This document shows, piece by piece, positions 17,768 to 27,784 of a stretch of 64,000 nucleotides of DNA. The stretch is from contig NZ_MSPW01000002.1 in the NCBI RefSeq assembly GCF_001955655.1, positions 434,001-498,000 of the forward strand, read 5' to 3'. Positions within the stretch are counted from its first letter, which is position 1; every line of letters begins with the position of its first letter. The translations under genes and the position numbers were made by a program. The notes beneath the pieces are model-generated. The model saw only the letters and a list, made by a program, of their open reading frames with translations. It made no database searches and had not been told where the DNA came from. The stretch comes from Viridibacillus arenosi (GTDB lineage: Bacteria; Bacillota; Bacilli; Bacillales_A; Planococcaceae).

Positions 17768-18934
17768 ATGAGACATTTTGAAAATATGTTAGATACAATT
17801 TTCTATAAAGCACCAGAACATTTTACGAAATGGGACAATCCACAAGAGTTAGCCTATTCATTAGGTGCAACTTTATATATGCCCGGCACTTTACCGAAAC
17901 TAGATGAAGTAATTCAAAATCGTAAATACAATGATTTGACTTCTCTAGTAATAGATTTAGAAGATGCTGTTGGTGACCATGATGTTGAAGATGCTGAAAA
18001 ATTAGTTGTGTTGGCTTTGGATAGACTTTATGAAAAGTATTTACATGATACTTCTACAATAGAGGATATCCCTCTTGTTTTTATAAGAGTAAGAGATCCT
18101 AAGCAATTGCGTCGCTTAATGCAAGCAATGGGTCATAAACAAGTGGTATTAACAGGTTATGTTTTCCCTAAGTTTACTGTCGAAGTAGGACAAGAATTTT
18201 TTGCTTTATTAGCTGAAGCAAAGCTGCAACATAATCTAAAAATTTACGGTATGCCGATATTAGAAACACCAGATATTATTTATAAGGAACAAAGAGTAGA
18301 AAAATTGCTAGCGATTAAACAGTTATTAGATCGGTATCGTGAGCTCGTTTTAAATGTACGCATCGGTGCAACAGATTTCTGTGGTATATATGGTATTCGT
18401 CGAAGTGCTGATTCGACTATTTATGATGTTTCAATAATCCGTGATTGTATGGCTGACATCGTCAATGTGTTTAAGAGACAACCAGATCCTTATGTAATTT
18501 CTGGGCCTGTATGGGAATACTTTAGTCATGAGCGTGTCCTAAAACCATCGTTAAGGCAAACGCCTTTTATCAAAAACGATGCTGTAAGTGAGCGTCAGGC
18601 AATTTTAGATAAATATATAGATGGTTTAGTAAAAGAGGTATTGTTAGATAAACAAAATGGCATAGTAGGTAAGACGATTATCCACCCATCACATATTCGA
18701 TATGTCCATGCGCTTTATGCTGTGACACATGAAGAATATTTGGATGCACTTAGTATCAAGAAGCATAATGATGGTTCTAAAGGAGTACTGAAGAGTCAAT
18801 ATGCTAATAAGATGAATGAGATGAAACCACATAGTTTTTGGGCAGAAGAAATTTTTATGAGAGCTAAATTCTTTGGTGTTTTAAATGAATCAGCTGATTT
18901 TGCAACATTTCTAATAAGTATGGATGGTGAATGA
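17768..18934 (+). CDS. HpcH/HpaI aldolase / citrate lyase beta-like protein (ter module)
   Basis: 388 residues. The CitE-like fold is shown by LVIDLEDAVGD (metal-binding Glu/Asp, residues about 60-70), a later NVRIGATDFCGIYGIRRS and TIIHPSHI. Standard CitE proteins are about 290 residues; the extra length is typical of the ter-linked subfamily. Comparative genomics by Anantharaman and colleagues predicted that such genes, together with a phosphoribosyltransferase, HAD enzyme and StiP, make a nucleoside-like metabolite in ter systems; the product is not known. Overlaps the next gene by about 11 nt. Confidence 0.85.
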   Translation: MRHFENMLDTIFYKAPEHFTKWDNPQELAYSLGATLYMPGTLPKLDEVIQNRKYNDLTSLVIDLEDAVGDHDVEDAEKLVVLALDRLYEKYLHDTSTIEDIPLVFIRVRDPKQLRRLMQAMGHKQVVLTGYVFPKFTVEVGQEFFALLAEAKLQHNLKIYGMPILETPDIIYKEQRVEKLLAIKQLLDRYRELVLNVRIGATDFCGIYGIRRSADSTIYDVSIIRDCMADIVNVFKRQPDPYVISGPVWEYFSHERVLKPSLRQTPFIKNDAVSERQAILDKYIDGLVKEVLLDKQNGIVGKTIIHPSHIRYVHALYAVTHEEYLDALSIKKHNDGSKGVLKSQYANKMNEMKPHSFWAEEIFMRAKFFGVLNESADFATFLISMDGE

Positions 18935-20303
18935 ATTGATAAAGGATCAATATGAGCAACGATTACCTATTTTAGGTGACTATGAAATTACCGTAACATT
19001 AGATCATAATCCCTATCAATTTAAAGTAGAGGATTTATTTCAAATGGCGACACGCATTAATAAAAAGAGAGGCTTTCTTTTTGTCAGTAAAGTACTCGGA
19101 AAGCATTTGGCAGTTGAACCTCAAATGCCGTTATTAGTAGGTACATTACTAAGTATGCGATACATGAAAGAGACTTATGGTGAAATGCATGAGTTAGAAA
19201 ATCTAGTAGTTCGTGCATTACGAGGTGAAGTAGATGTACAAGAAACGCTTGAGCAAGTGACAAAACTGCCGGTAAACTTACAACATCAGACACTTTTCAT
19301 CGGTTTTGCTGAAACTGCTACGGCTTTAGGACATGCCGTTTTCCGTAACTTTAATTCAAATGCTACTTATATTCACACGACAAGAGAACTGATTAATGAA
19401 CTTGAGCCGATTATCTGTTTTGAGGAGGAACACTCGCATGCAACAAGTCACCGAGTTTATTCCACAAACGAAGCGGTTTTTGAGCAAGCACAACGTATTG
19501 TTTTAGTGGATGATGAAATTACGACAGGTAATACAGTGATTAATATTATTAAGACATTAAATGAGCGCTTTCCACATATTAAGCATTACACGATTATGTC
19601 TATTTTAGATTGGCGTCCACAAGAAAAACAGGACATTTTTAATCAGTTAGAGCATGAGTGGGGCATTTCTATTCAGTTTATATCCATTGTGCAAGGTCAC
19701 TTTACGTTACACGGAGCACCAGAACTAGTGGATAAAAAGCTAGAAAATGCAACACAAAATAAAGCTCGTATTCAAGTACTAGATACTAAATCGAATAATA
19801 TCCTCCCATATACATCAACGGACGAGCGACAAAAAGTGAATAATGCGTCTTATTTACAAGGTACAGGTCGTTTTAGCTTAACTGCTGAAATGCACCATGA
19901 ACTTGATAGCCAATTACTACAAATGGCAAAACAACTCACTACATTACGTACAACAGGTCCAGCTCTTGTAGTAGGAACCGGAGAATTTATGTATATCCCA
20001 ATGCGAATAGCATCATTTATGGGGGCAGATGTTTATTTCCAATCATCGACACGTAGCCCAATTTACCCTTCTTTAGATGAAGGTTATACAATTTCGCAAA
20101 AATGGGCATTTGATAGCCCAGAGAATAATGGGGTTGTAAACTTCTTATATAATTTAGATACCTATCCATACACTGAACTTTTCCTTGTAGTAGAAAGAAT
20201 AGTAAATAAAGCTGCTTTATCAGAGCTAATAGAGCAACTGGAAACCGTGAATATTGAGCAAATATATATCCTCGTGTTGAACTATGGGGAGGATACTGAA
20301 TGA
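18924..20303 (+). CDS. phosphoribosyltransferase-TRSP domain protein (ter module)
   Basis: 459 residues. A phosphoribosyltransferase domain with the PRPP loop IVLVDDEITTGNT (around residue 195) is followed by a C-terminal TRSP domain named for its STRSP motif (FQSSTRSPIYP, near residue 375), and TGEFMYIPMRIA just before it. This two-domain arrangement is known from ter-associated operons. It probably transfers a ribose-phosphate group onto a base or related acceptor. Start overlaps the upstream stop (translational coupling); ATGA overlap downstream. Confidence 0.85.
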   Translation: MVNELIKDQYEQRLPILGDYEITVTLDHNPYQFKVEDLFQMATRINKKRGFLFVSKVLGKHLAVEPQMPLLVGTLLSMRYMKETYGEMHELENLVVRALRGEVDVQETLEQVTKLPVNLQHQTLFIGFAETATALGHAVFRNFNSNATYIHTTRELINELEPIICFEEEHSHATSHRVYSTNEAVFEQAQRIVLVDDEITTGNTVINIIKTLNERFPHIKHYTIMSILDWRPQEKQDIFNQLEHEWGISIQFISIVQGHFTLHGAPELVDKKLENATQNKARIQVLDTKSNNILPYTSTDERQKVNNASYLQGTGRFSLTAEMHHELDSQLLQMAKQLTTLRTTGPALVVGTGEFMYIPMRIASFMGADVYFQSSTRSPIYPSLDEGYTISQKWAFDSPENNGVVNFLYNLDTYPYTELFLVVERIVNKAALSELIEQLETVNIEQIYILVLNYGEDTE

Positions 20304-21409
20304 GTAACGTAAAATATATACCAGATCCAATAGGTAGCTATCAACCGGATGACTGTGTCTTTTTATTACGCGATTTAAGTAAGCAATCACTGGAAATGAG
20401 TAATGAGGAGCGTGAACGATTAATTCAATCAGGGACACACTATTCAGAAATGTTGCCTATTGAATATCAGCCTTCTAAAGAGTACTTAAAATTATTTCAT
20501 CAAACGTTAGCAGCATATGCAAAGCGTATTGCTATTGCAGTAGGTGTTGTAGCAGAGCAAATAAATATGCAAAAAGGCCTTGAGAATTTAGTCCTTGTTA
20601 GTTTAGCAAGAGCGGGTACTCCTATTGGTGTATTGATTAAGCGTTATTTGCAAGAACATTATCATGAGAATATCCCGCATTATTCGATTTCAATCATACG
20701 TGGTAAAGGTTTCGATGAGACAGCCATCAGCTATATTTTAGAAAAGCATCCTGATGCTAATATTCAGTTTATCGATGGTTGGACAGGAAAAGGGGCGATC
20801 ACAAAAGAGTTAGACCAATCATGTATGATTTATAACGAAAAGCATGGCACTCTAATTGAAAGTGACTTAGTGGTTCTGGCAGATCCAGGTCATTGTTCTT
20901 CATTATACGGGACAAGAGAGGACTTTTTGATTCCATCTGCGTGTTTAAACTCTACAGTTTCAGGATTGGTTAGTCGTACTATTTCAAATGACAATCTTTT
21001 GGAAAAAGAGGATTTTCATGGGGCTAAATTTTACCAAGAGTTGCAAGACGATGATGTTTCCAATTTATATGTTGATGAAATATCGGTATATTTTCAGCAT
21101 ATAGCTGATGAAGTACGAAGCATTCTGGTAGAGCGTCTGTTGGAAGATACAACGCCTACATGGCTTGGGATGAAAGCTGTTGAAGCTATTCAAAAAGAAA
21201 TGGAAATACCTGATGTCAATCTCATAAAGCCTGGAATTGGAGAAACAACTAGAGTATTACTACGTCGTGTACCATGGAAAATTCTGATTAACCCCACATG
21301 TATTGATGATTTAGAACATGTATTATTATTAGCAAAAGACAAAAACATTCCAATTGAAGAATACCCTAATATGTCCTATTCATGTTGTGGACTCATTAAA
21401 AGGGTATAG
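20300..21409 (+). CDS. StiP family protein (ter module)
   Basis: 369 residues. Matches the StiP family found in ter biosynthetic clusters: LARAGTPIGVLIKRYL, SIIRGKGFDETA, FIDGWTGKGAIT and DPGHCSSLYGTREDFLIPSACLN-type motifs. Databases label it a cysteine protease, but the central part resembles phosphoribosyltransferases and the activity is unproven. ATGA start overlap with the TRSP gene; the HAD gene begins 10 nt after its stop. Confidence 0.82.
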   Translation: MSNVKYIPDPIGSYQPDDCVFLLRDLSKQSLEMSNEERERLIQSGTHYSEMLPIEYQPSKEYLKLFHQTLAAYAKRIAIAVGVVAEQINMQKGLENLVLVSLARAGTPIGVLIKRYLQEHYHENIPHYSISIIRGKGFDETAISYILEKHPDANIQFIDGWTGKGAITKELDQSCMIYNEKHGTLIESDLVVLADPGHCSSLYGTREDFLIPSACLNSTVSGLVSRTISNDNLLEKEDFHGAKFYQELQDDDVSNLYVDEISVYFQHIADEVRSILVERLLEDTTPTWLGMKAVEAIQKEMEIPDVNLIKPGIGETTRVLLRRVPWKILINPTCIDDLEHVLLLAKDKNIPIEEYPNMSYSCCGLIKRV

Positions 21410-21419
21410 AGGAGTTAAT

Positions 21420-22232
21420 ATGAAGATACTATTTACATCTGACTTAGACCGTACACTCATTTACTCAAATCATATGATGTCACTTTATCCTACTAACAGA
21501 TCGAAAACGGCAGTAGAACGTAAAGCTGATGTAGAGACTAGTTGGATGTGTGACGAGACGAAGGAGTTACTAAAAGAAGTAAGAGAAAAGACATTATTTG
21601 TTCCAGTTACTACTCGTGCAAGGCACCAATATGAACGGATTCATTTCATACAAGAATTACATCCGCTTGTTGCGGTTACAAGTAATGGGGGGACTATATT
21701 AGAGAACGGTAAACCTGATCTCGTATGGGCAAAGCAGTTAAGGAAATCTATTGAAGATTCTTCGGTTCCAGATGAACAAATGCTACAAATTATGAATGAT
21801 ATAAAGTATGCCAATTGGATGGAGCGATCTTTATATATTGATGATTTATTTTATGTTAATCATGTTCATCTAGAAAATGTCCAACCGGTTGCTTTGCAAC
21901 AACTAAAAGAGGAATTACATGAACTTGGATGGCATGTACTGTTACAAAAGAAAAAACTCTATATGATACCTAATGTCCTAACGAAAGAAGCAGCTGTGAC
22001 GTATATCAAGAATAAATATAGCTTTGACTTTCATTTTGCAGCGGGCGACTCTATATTGGACTATAATATGCTAGCAATGGCAGACAGATCTTACACACCA
22101 CTTCACGGTGATATGAAGGATAAAGAGCCCAAAAAACTAATTCAAACTCACTATTCAAACGAAAATGGAACAGCATTCACGAAAGAGCTATTACATGATG
22201 TTCTAGAGCATGTAAATCGTGTTACACTATAA
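21420..22232 (+). CDS. HAD superfamily hydrolase (ter module)
   Basis: 270 residues from ATG 21420, with GAGGAG 5 nt upstream (a longer frame overlapping the StiP gene lacks a ribosome site). HAD motif I is FTSDLDRTLIYS (DxD), motif II TTRARHQYERI, and motif IV AAGDSILDYNML. The cap resembles Cof/sucrose-phosphatase types. Probably dephosphorylates a sugar-phosphate or nucleotide intermediate made by the neighbouring phosphoribosyltransferase enzymes. Confidence 0.85.
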   Translation: MKILFTSDLDRTLIYSNHMMSLYPTNRSKTAVERKADVETSWMCDETKELLKEVREKTLFVPVTTRARHQYERIHFIQELHPLVAVTSNGGTILENGKPDLVWAKQLRKSIEDSSVPDEQMLQIMNDIKYANWMERSLYIDDLFYVNHVHLENVQPVALQQLKEELHELGWHVLLQKKKLYMIPNVLTKEAAVTYIKNKYSFDFHFAAGDSILDYNMLAMADRSYTPLHGDMKDKEPKKLIQTHYSNENGTAFTKELLHDVLEHVNRVTL

Positions 22233-22287
22233 GAGAAAATGAAATGCTATAAGTTCAAACACACTCTTTAAGGAAGGAGGAGTTTGT

Positions 22288-23910
22288 ATGCGTAATATGC
22301 AAATTGAGCCTATATTACATAAGGATACAACAGATTGGCAAGCGCATTTTTTGGCGCCTTGCAAAGATAGAGCACTTTATGAATTGGATGATACTAGGTT
22401 TCGTTTTAGTCGAATTGCTGTACGTGTATTGGGTGTTCCTGTAGAGGAAGATGATTATTTTAATGCTCTATTTGATATGGCGAAAAATGACTCAGTCCAT
22501 GTATTAAGCGAGAAATTAGATAAATATATTGATCCAAAGGACTTTCAAGCTGTGCAATCAATCTTAAAAACACATCAGGAAACGCCTAAAGGATTGTCTA
22601 TTAATCGATTAGTTGCCTTGATGTATGGGCATCAATTAATCCCACAACATCCAAATACATTCATCAATAAGCATTTACAGTTAACCATGATTAACATCAT
22701 TGAATTATTCAAAGAACAGCAAGCAGCGGGTTTACTATCAAATGAATTTAGACGGTTCTTAATCGATATGATTAAATGGCTTAAAAACCACTGGGCAAAA
22801 TGGTCACAGTCATTAGATATCGGTGATGAATTTCCTAAAGTGGTTTGGTACGGGGAGTCGACTATTAGCCAGCGCTACTTTTTATTATTATTAATGGAGC
22901 TGGGTTGCGATGTTTTAGTTTTTTCTCCTACTGGGACAGATGAGTTTTCTGCGTTAGATCCTGATGAGAAGCTGTCTGTTGTCTATCGTTATGCGACGAC
23001 AACAACATTGCAACCTTTTCCAGAGAAATTACGTGAACGACAAGCAACTGTTGGTTATCGCTCAAGTAAACATTTTGATAAGTTAATGCATGACCAACAA
23101 TCTGGTGTATTTAAACCATGGCAGTTCAAAGAACATTTACCACGTTCTATTACATTGCGTACGACATATGATGATATTTTTATTTATGGCAATGAAAAAG
23201 CGATGGTGCGACCAGAGTTCAAAGTTGTAGGAGAGCAAATATATATTCCGGTTATTTTTGCGAAAATTGCTGGTATTTCAGTGGATCGTGAAGAATATTG
23301 GGAGAATATGCACAAGCTTATACAAGGTCCGAATAGCCAATTTGTTAAAGCATTCCCATATATGAAGAGCAGTAAAGCTAATTTTCAATTCCATTACAAT
23401 CATTGTTTGGAGAATAATGAATTGTCGCCTGCGAAAATGATGGCGAGTGATTGGTGGCAATATGGTCAATTGCAGGAATCCATTCAGGTGGCAATTGCAC
23501 ATACTATCAAAGATTGCTGTGAAAATCCTTCGCTTCTACCTCTTGCGCATGAGAAAGAGATAGATTTACAGCTCTTTATGTTTAAAACAGCTACAATGAT
23601 TCCGATTGAACTGTTACGATTACTCCAGAACTTTGATTATTCACAGGAAATTCCTCGACTCGTATTATACCTCTCTCAAATGGACGGGGAACTATCTCGA
23701 GAAGATGCAGCATTACTAGTCTTTTTAAATCGATTTGGTGTAGATATCATACTATATAATCCGACTGGTAAATTAGATATGGAAATGTATATGGAAAAAG
23801 ATGTATTTGACATTCACTTACTTGAACATATGGTTTTTGACCAACCATATCAAGAGCCAAAATCTAAACCAAATTCAATAATAAAAAAATTCATCCATAA
23901 GTTTTTATAG
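22288..23910 (+). CDS. yceG: YceG-like component of the ter biosynthetic module
   Basis: 540 residues, no membrane segment, helical with alpha/beta segments. It corresponds to B. subtilis YceG (family annotated as a putative component of a biosynthetic module), which likewise sits just before the TelA homologue YceH. Motifs include LDIGDEFPKVVWYGESTISQ-type central sequence and LELGCDVLVFSPTG. GGAGGAG precedes the ATG. Not related to the MltG-type protein also called YceG in E. coli. Confidence 0.8.
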   Translation: MRNMQIEPILHKDTTDWQAHFLAPCKDRALYELDDTRFRFSRIAVRVLGVPVEEDDYFNALFDMAKNDSVHVLSEKLDKYIDPKDFQAVQSILKTHQETPKGLSINRLVALMYGHQLIPQHPNTFINKHLQLTMINIIELFKEQQAAGLLSNEFRRFLIDMIKWLKNHWAKWSQSLDIGDEFPKVVWYGESTISQRYFLLLLMELGCDVLVFSPTGTDEFSALDPDEKLSVVYRYATTTTLQPFPEKLRERQATVGYRSSKHFDKLMHDQQSGVFKPWQFKEHLPRSITLRTTYDDIFIYGNEKAMVRPEFKVVGEQIYIPVIFAKIAGISVDREEYWENMHKLIQGPNSQFVKAFPYMKSSKANFQFHYNHCLENNELSPAKMMASDWWQYGQLQESIQVAIAHTIKDCCENPSLLPLAHEKEIDLQLFMFKTATMIPIELLRLLQNFDYSQEIPRLVLYLSQMDGELSREDAALLVFLNRFGVDIILYNPTGKLDMEMYMEKDVFDIHLLEHMVFDQPYQEPKSKPNSIIKKFIHKFL

Positions 23911-23932
23911 CTTATGAGTAGGGAGAGAAAAA

Positions 23933-25012
23933 ATGTCTGATTTAGTTGCCATTGAAAAAGATGGATTAAACGAACAAACAGCAAATGAAATGAAATTGCA
24001 ATTACGTCAAGAACCTGAAGTCCAAAAAATCGTGAAGATGATAGACATTAGAAATCAAATCGATTTATTATCATTAGGTAAAGAACCGGCAATCAAACTG
24101 TCACGTTTCTCTGACCGAATTCTAGATACAATGACCGTATCTAAACTAGATCAATCGAGTGAATTGTTGAATCAGTTAGAAAAGCTAATGAATAAATTCG
24201 ACAAAAATGAGTTAACAAAAGAGCCAGGCATGTTAGATAAAATTTTCAAACGTGCTAAGCAAAAAGTAGAAGCTCTTTTCAGTAAGTACAATACGCTTGG
24301 TAAAGAAATTGAAAAAATCCATGCGCAGTTTATGATTATTGAAGAGGAATTGAAAAGTAATAACCGTGATTTGGAAGGACTATATCAAGAAGATATAGAA
24401 TATTACTTCGAGTTAGAGAAGTATATTGTGGCAGCTGAAATGAAGCTAGATGAAGTAAAAACGGCGTTAATTCCTGAATGTGAAGCACGTGTAAGTGGTG
24501 GAAACCAAATGGCGCGTATTGAGCTTGAAAACTTAAGAACAGTACAGGAATTATTAGAACGCAAAGTAGATGACCTTGAAAAAGCACGTATGGTAGCGGT
24601 TATCGCAGCACCTCAAATCAAAACAATGCAACGCGGAAATAATGATCTAATTGCTAAGATTAACAGTGCTTTTGTAACAACAATCCCAGTTTTCAAAATG
24701 GGTATTATAAATGCAGTCAATGCACGTCGTCAAAAGTTACATGCAGACTCTTTAAATGCATTTGAAGATCGCGCAAACCAAATGCTACAAGATGTAACAA
24801 GTGACATTATGCAACAAAGTGTAGACATCGCTCGTCGTTCTGGTAGCTCAAGTATCAAAATGGAAACGATTGAGAACATGTGGGATACTATTGTTACAGG
24901 TATTGACGAATACAAAGCAGTTAAACAAGAACAAGCAGTTCAGCGTGTAGAAGATAAAAAACGTCTAGAAGCTATTCGCGAAGATGCTAAGCGCGTTCTA
25001 TCTAATGGCTAA
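23933..25012 (+). CDS. telA: toxic anion resistance protein TelA/YceH
   Basis: 359 residues, almost entirely helical coiled coil, TelA (PF05816) family. Recognisable stretches: RFSDRILDTMTVSKLD, LDKIFKRAKQKVEALFSKYN, and the conserved ARRQKLHADSLNAFEDRANQ region. Members accompany ter genes and contribute to resistance to tellurite, some antibiotics and nisin. Last gene of the cluster, 22 nt after the YceG-like gene, and followed by a terminator. Confidence 0.9.
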   Translation: MSDLVAIEKDGLNEQTANEMKLQLRQEPEVQKIVKMIDIRNQIDLLSLGKEPAIKLSRFSDRILDTMTVSKLDQSSELLNQLEKLMNKFDKNELTKEPGMLDKIFKRAKQKVEALFSKYNTLGKEIEKIHAQFMIIEEELKSNNRDLEGLYQEDIEYYFELEKYIVAAEMKLDEVKTALIPECEARVSGGNQMARIELENLRTVQELLERKVDDLEKARMVAVIAAPQIKTMQRGNNDLIAKINSAFVTTIPVFKMGIINAVNARRQKLHADSLNAFEDRANQMLQDVTSDIMQQSVDIARRSGSSSIKMETIENMWDTIVTGIDEYKAVKQEQAVQRVEDKKRLEAIREDAKRVLSNG

Positions 25013-25027
25013 ACGTAAAAAAATAAT

Positions 25028-25074
25028 AAAAAGCATTTCCGAAGAGACTAATATCTCAATGGAAATGCTTTTTT
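25028..25074 (+). terminator. terminator of the ter cluster
   Basis: Stem AAAAAGCATTTCC / GGAAATGCTTTTT (arms at 25028-25040 and 25061-25073) with a 20-nt loop and a T-run, 16 nt past telA. Confidence 0.85.
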
Positions 25075-25217
25075 ATTTTCCGGGAAATATTCAGTGCAAT
25101 ATTCGTCAAAATTTTCAATATAGCTGTTTTATATGTTAGAAAATCATTATATATGCTAATCGACTAATTAATAGTATTAATAAGAAACTTACTAAACTAA
25201 ATAGTACAAGTATCCTT

Positions 25218-26414
25218 TTATCTGGAGTATTTTGCATCAAATTGCACTTCCACTTCATTTGTATTTTGGAACAAATAGCCGCTATAAGATTTTTTTATAA
25301 CATGAATTAGACCAATAAGCATCATATTCGATAATAATGAACTACCACCATAACTAAGGAAAGGTAGTGTTACACCTGTCACAGGTAACAAACCAATCGT
25401 CATGCCGATATTTTGAAATACTTGAAACGTGAATAAGCCGATAATACCGGAAGCTAGTAGAAAGGTATATTGCTTTTTAGCATGTAAAGCATGAAAAACC
25501 ATGCGATAAATTAATAAAAAGAACAATACAATTACAATGGATCCTCCGATAAACCCCATTTCTTCAGCAATTGTAGAGAATATAAAATCTGTATGTTTTT
25601 CAGGTACGTAGACGTTATTCTCTAAGTATCCTTTTCCGCCAAATAATCCAGAGCCGATCGCTAATAATCCCTGTTTTGTTTGAAAGGCAGAGTCACTATA
25701 TTCAAATGGATGAAGCCAGCCGTTAATCCGAGAAACTTGGTGAGGTGACAAGTTACCTAAGATTTGTTCTGTATAGAAGCTATTAAATTTAAAGTAAATA
25801 ATCACTAGAGCACTAATAATGATAGTAGGAATCAGTGTAATGATTACTAACAGTTGTTTTTTTATACCCGAAAAATAAATCATTGGAATTAGCATAGCCA
25901 TATAAAGCATAATCATGCCTGTATCGGGTTGTTTATAAACGATTAGCATGGGTGGTATGACGACAATGCAGATTTTGACCAACAGCCATAGGTCAGTTAT
26001 GTATGTTTGTTTAAATGCCTTTGTGTTATGTTTTTCAATGATTTGAGCGACGACGAGTAAAAATGCAAATTTTAAAAACTCAGAAGGTTGAAAAGTACCG
26101 ATAAATTTTATTTGATACCATGATTTTGCTTTATTAATAGGTGCAGCTATACTGTCAGGTGCAAAAATTAACACAATTAATAATAGTACAATCAGAGCAT
26201 AAAAATACCAAGAAATTTTCCTTAATTGTTCGAAATCTAAACTAGCAATTATGTACATGATTGCAAAGCCAATACAAAAGAAAATAATTTGCTTCACTAT
26301 AAACGAACCACTATATTGGCCGAAATTAGTATTACTTGAATAGATAAATAAGCAACTAATAAACGCTAGTATTAATAAATATATATTTAATTGCCAATCC
26401 ATTTGATTTTTCAT
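25218..26414 (-). CDS. FtsW/RodA/SpoVE family SEDS protein
   Basis: 398 residues, about ten membrane helices. SEDS signatures: KAKSWYQIKFIGTFQPSEF-like loop (residues 90-110), KQPDTGMIMLYMAM, FSTIAEEMGFIGG and LPFLSYGGSSLLSNM. SEDS proteins polymerise peptidoglycan with a class B PBP. It has RodA-like features and could pair with the PBP at 33240, but it is one of several SEDS copies expected in such genomes. ATG is preceded by AGGAGGG. Confidence 0.85.
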   Translation of the reverse strand: MKNQMDWQLNIYLLILAFISCLFIYSSNTNFGQYSGSFIVKQIIFFCIGFAIMYIIASLDFEQLRKISWYFYALIVLLLIVLIFAPDSIAAPINKAKSWYQIKFIGTFQPSEFLKFAFLLVVAQIIEKHNTKAFKQTYITDLWLLVKICIVVIPPMLIVYKQPDTGMIMLYMAMLIPMIYFSGIKKQLLVIITLIPTIIISALVIIYFKFNSFYTEQILGNLSPHQVSRINGWLHPFEYSDSAFQTKQGLLAIGSGLFGGKGYLENNVYVPEKHTDFIFSTIAEEMGFIGGSIVIVLFFLLIYRMVFHALHAKKQYTFLLASGIIGLFTFQVFQNIGMTIGLLPVTGVTLPFLSYGGSSLLSNMMLIGLIHVIKKSYSGYLFQNTNEVEVQFDAKYSR

Positions 26415-26582
26415 TTCGCCCTCCTATTTTCCTTATTATGTAGAATTTAGAACGGTTACTAAGTTAAAAAGTTCCTAAAAATTACAATTATAGGTAGTAA
26501 GTGATTTTGATATATTAAACCATTTCTCATTTAACATTAATAGAGAAACGTTTGCCAATCTTGTTACAACTTTTGTGACTTT

Positions 26583-26611
26583 AAGACAGCACTTCTAATC
26601 CATAGTATAAT
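26583..26611 (+). promoter_or_regulatory. sigma-A promoter of lipoprotein gene
   Basis: AAGACA (26583-26588), 17-nt spacer, TATAAT (26606-26611), about 50 nt upstream of the lipoprotein start. Confidence 0.5.
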
Positions 26612-26662
26612 AATGGAATTAGAATCGTAGGAGTATTGTTGCAACTAGAGGAGGGGAACTAC

Positions 26663-27142
26663 TTGAAGACATGGAAGATAGTATTGTTGTTATTGATAAC
26701 TTTAGTAGTTGTAAGTGCTTGTGGCAAAGAAGATAAGGCAAATGAGAATAAGAAAATAAAGATTCCAGATACCGAAGATTATCAATCACTATATGTTCAA
26801 GGTGTAAATAATGAGGGAGTTGGTACAGATTCCACTAGAAAAATAATTACGGACAAGAAAATAATTCAATCATTTATAGAAAAAGTAAATCTAATGGAAG
26901 TAATTGTGCCGAAATTAGAAGAGGATACTGAAAATGTAAAAGAACTTCATAATCAGGGGAACTATATTATTGCACTTTCTAAATCAACAGATTTGAGTGG
27001 GAAAACGTATAAATTATATGTATTAAAGGATGGAACTGTATTTTTCCAAGATCCTGTTAAAAAAGAAATGACTTATATGTCTGCAAAGAAAAACACTGCA
27101 CTCTATAAAGAAGTGAAAGAATTATTAGCTATTGACTTTTAA
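26663..27142 (+). CDS. small lipoprotein of unknown function
   Basis: 159 residues from TTG 26663, chosen because GAGGAGGGG lies 6 nt upstream (the frame extends nine codons further, through that site). Type II signal peptide MKTWKIVLLLLITLVVVSAC with lipobox VSAC and Cys at about residue 20. The mature domain is alpha/beta, charged, with no family I recognise. Followed by a strong terminator shared with the convergent yqfW. Confidence 0.7.
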   Translation: MKTWKIVLLLLITLVVVSACGKEDKANENKKIKIPDTEDYQSLYVQGVNNEGVGTDSTRKIITDKKIIQSFIEKVNLMEVIVPKLEEDTENVKELHNQGNYIIALSKSTDLSGKTYKLYVLKDGTVFFQDPVKKEMTYMSAKKNTALYKEVKELLAIDF

Positions 27143-27155
27143 TAATAGGAACCAA

Positions 27156-27188
27156 AAAAGCTAGTACGCAATTTACGTACTAGCTTTT
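27156..27188. terminator. bidirectional terminator
   Basis: 13-bp perfect stem AAAAGCTAGTACG / CGTACTAGCTTTT (27156-27168 with 27176-27188) between convergent genes. Confidence 0.85.
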
Positions 27189-27193
27189 AGTCT

Positions 27194-27766
27194 TTAAATA
27201 CCGAATTCTTTTTTGATCCAGTGATTTGCTTCTTGCCAGTTACTTACACGAATCACGCCATTTGGAATGGGTTCGCGGTTATAAGGAGCGTCGAATAATA
27301 GCACAGGGATGTCTAATTCCTCGTGAAGCTGAACAGCATTTGCATGCTTGTCCTCGAAAAAGGCATGTACATCGTATTCACGAGCTTTAATTGCTTTATT
27401 GACAGGTCCAACGATATCAATTTTGTCATATGGTACATTGAATTGTTTAAACCATTCGTAAGTGACATCTGTTGAATTGTCCTCGCGGGCTGTAATGTAA
27501 TAAAGCTCAACATCTTTTTGCCAAGCAGATAAAATTGCTTGTGCATCTTGTTGAATAGGTGAAGCCATATAAATTTCTGGCTCATTTTCTCTAAACCACT
27601 TGAAAAACTCAACACTATCAACAGGGAACGCAGCCGTTAAGTCATATTGCGTTATATCAGTTAAGGCTAAATTGACATTAAAGGCTTTGTTGATATGAGG
27701 CAGAAGTGATTCTGGAGTCGTAACAGTACCGTCAATATCGATACCAAAACGGTAGTTTTTCTTCAT
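27194..27766 (-). CDS. yqfW: HAD-like putative nucleotidase YqfW
   Basis: 190 residues. Motif I FGIDIDGTVTTPE (DxD) at the N-terminus, YYITAREDNSTD as motif II, and VHAFFEDKHANA near the C-terminus place it in the YqfW (UPF0655) branch of the HAD 5'-nucleotidase group. Position before ispG matches yqfW-yqfY in B. subtilis. Predicted to remove phosphate from a nucleotide; substrate unknown. Confidence 0.85.
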   Translation of the reverse strand: MKKNYRFGIDIDGTVTTPESLLPHINKAFNVNLALTDITQYDLTAAFPVDSVEFFKWFRENEPEIYMASPIQQDAQAILSAWQKDVELYYITAREDNSTDVTYEWFKQFNVPYDKIDIVGPVNKAIKAREYDVHAFFEDKHANAVQLHEELDIPVLLFDAPYNREPIPNGVIRVSNWQEANHWIKKEFGI

Positions 27767-27784
27767 TTCATTGCCCCCTGTATA

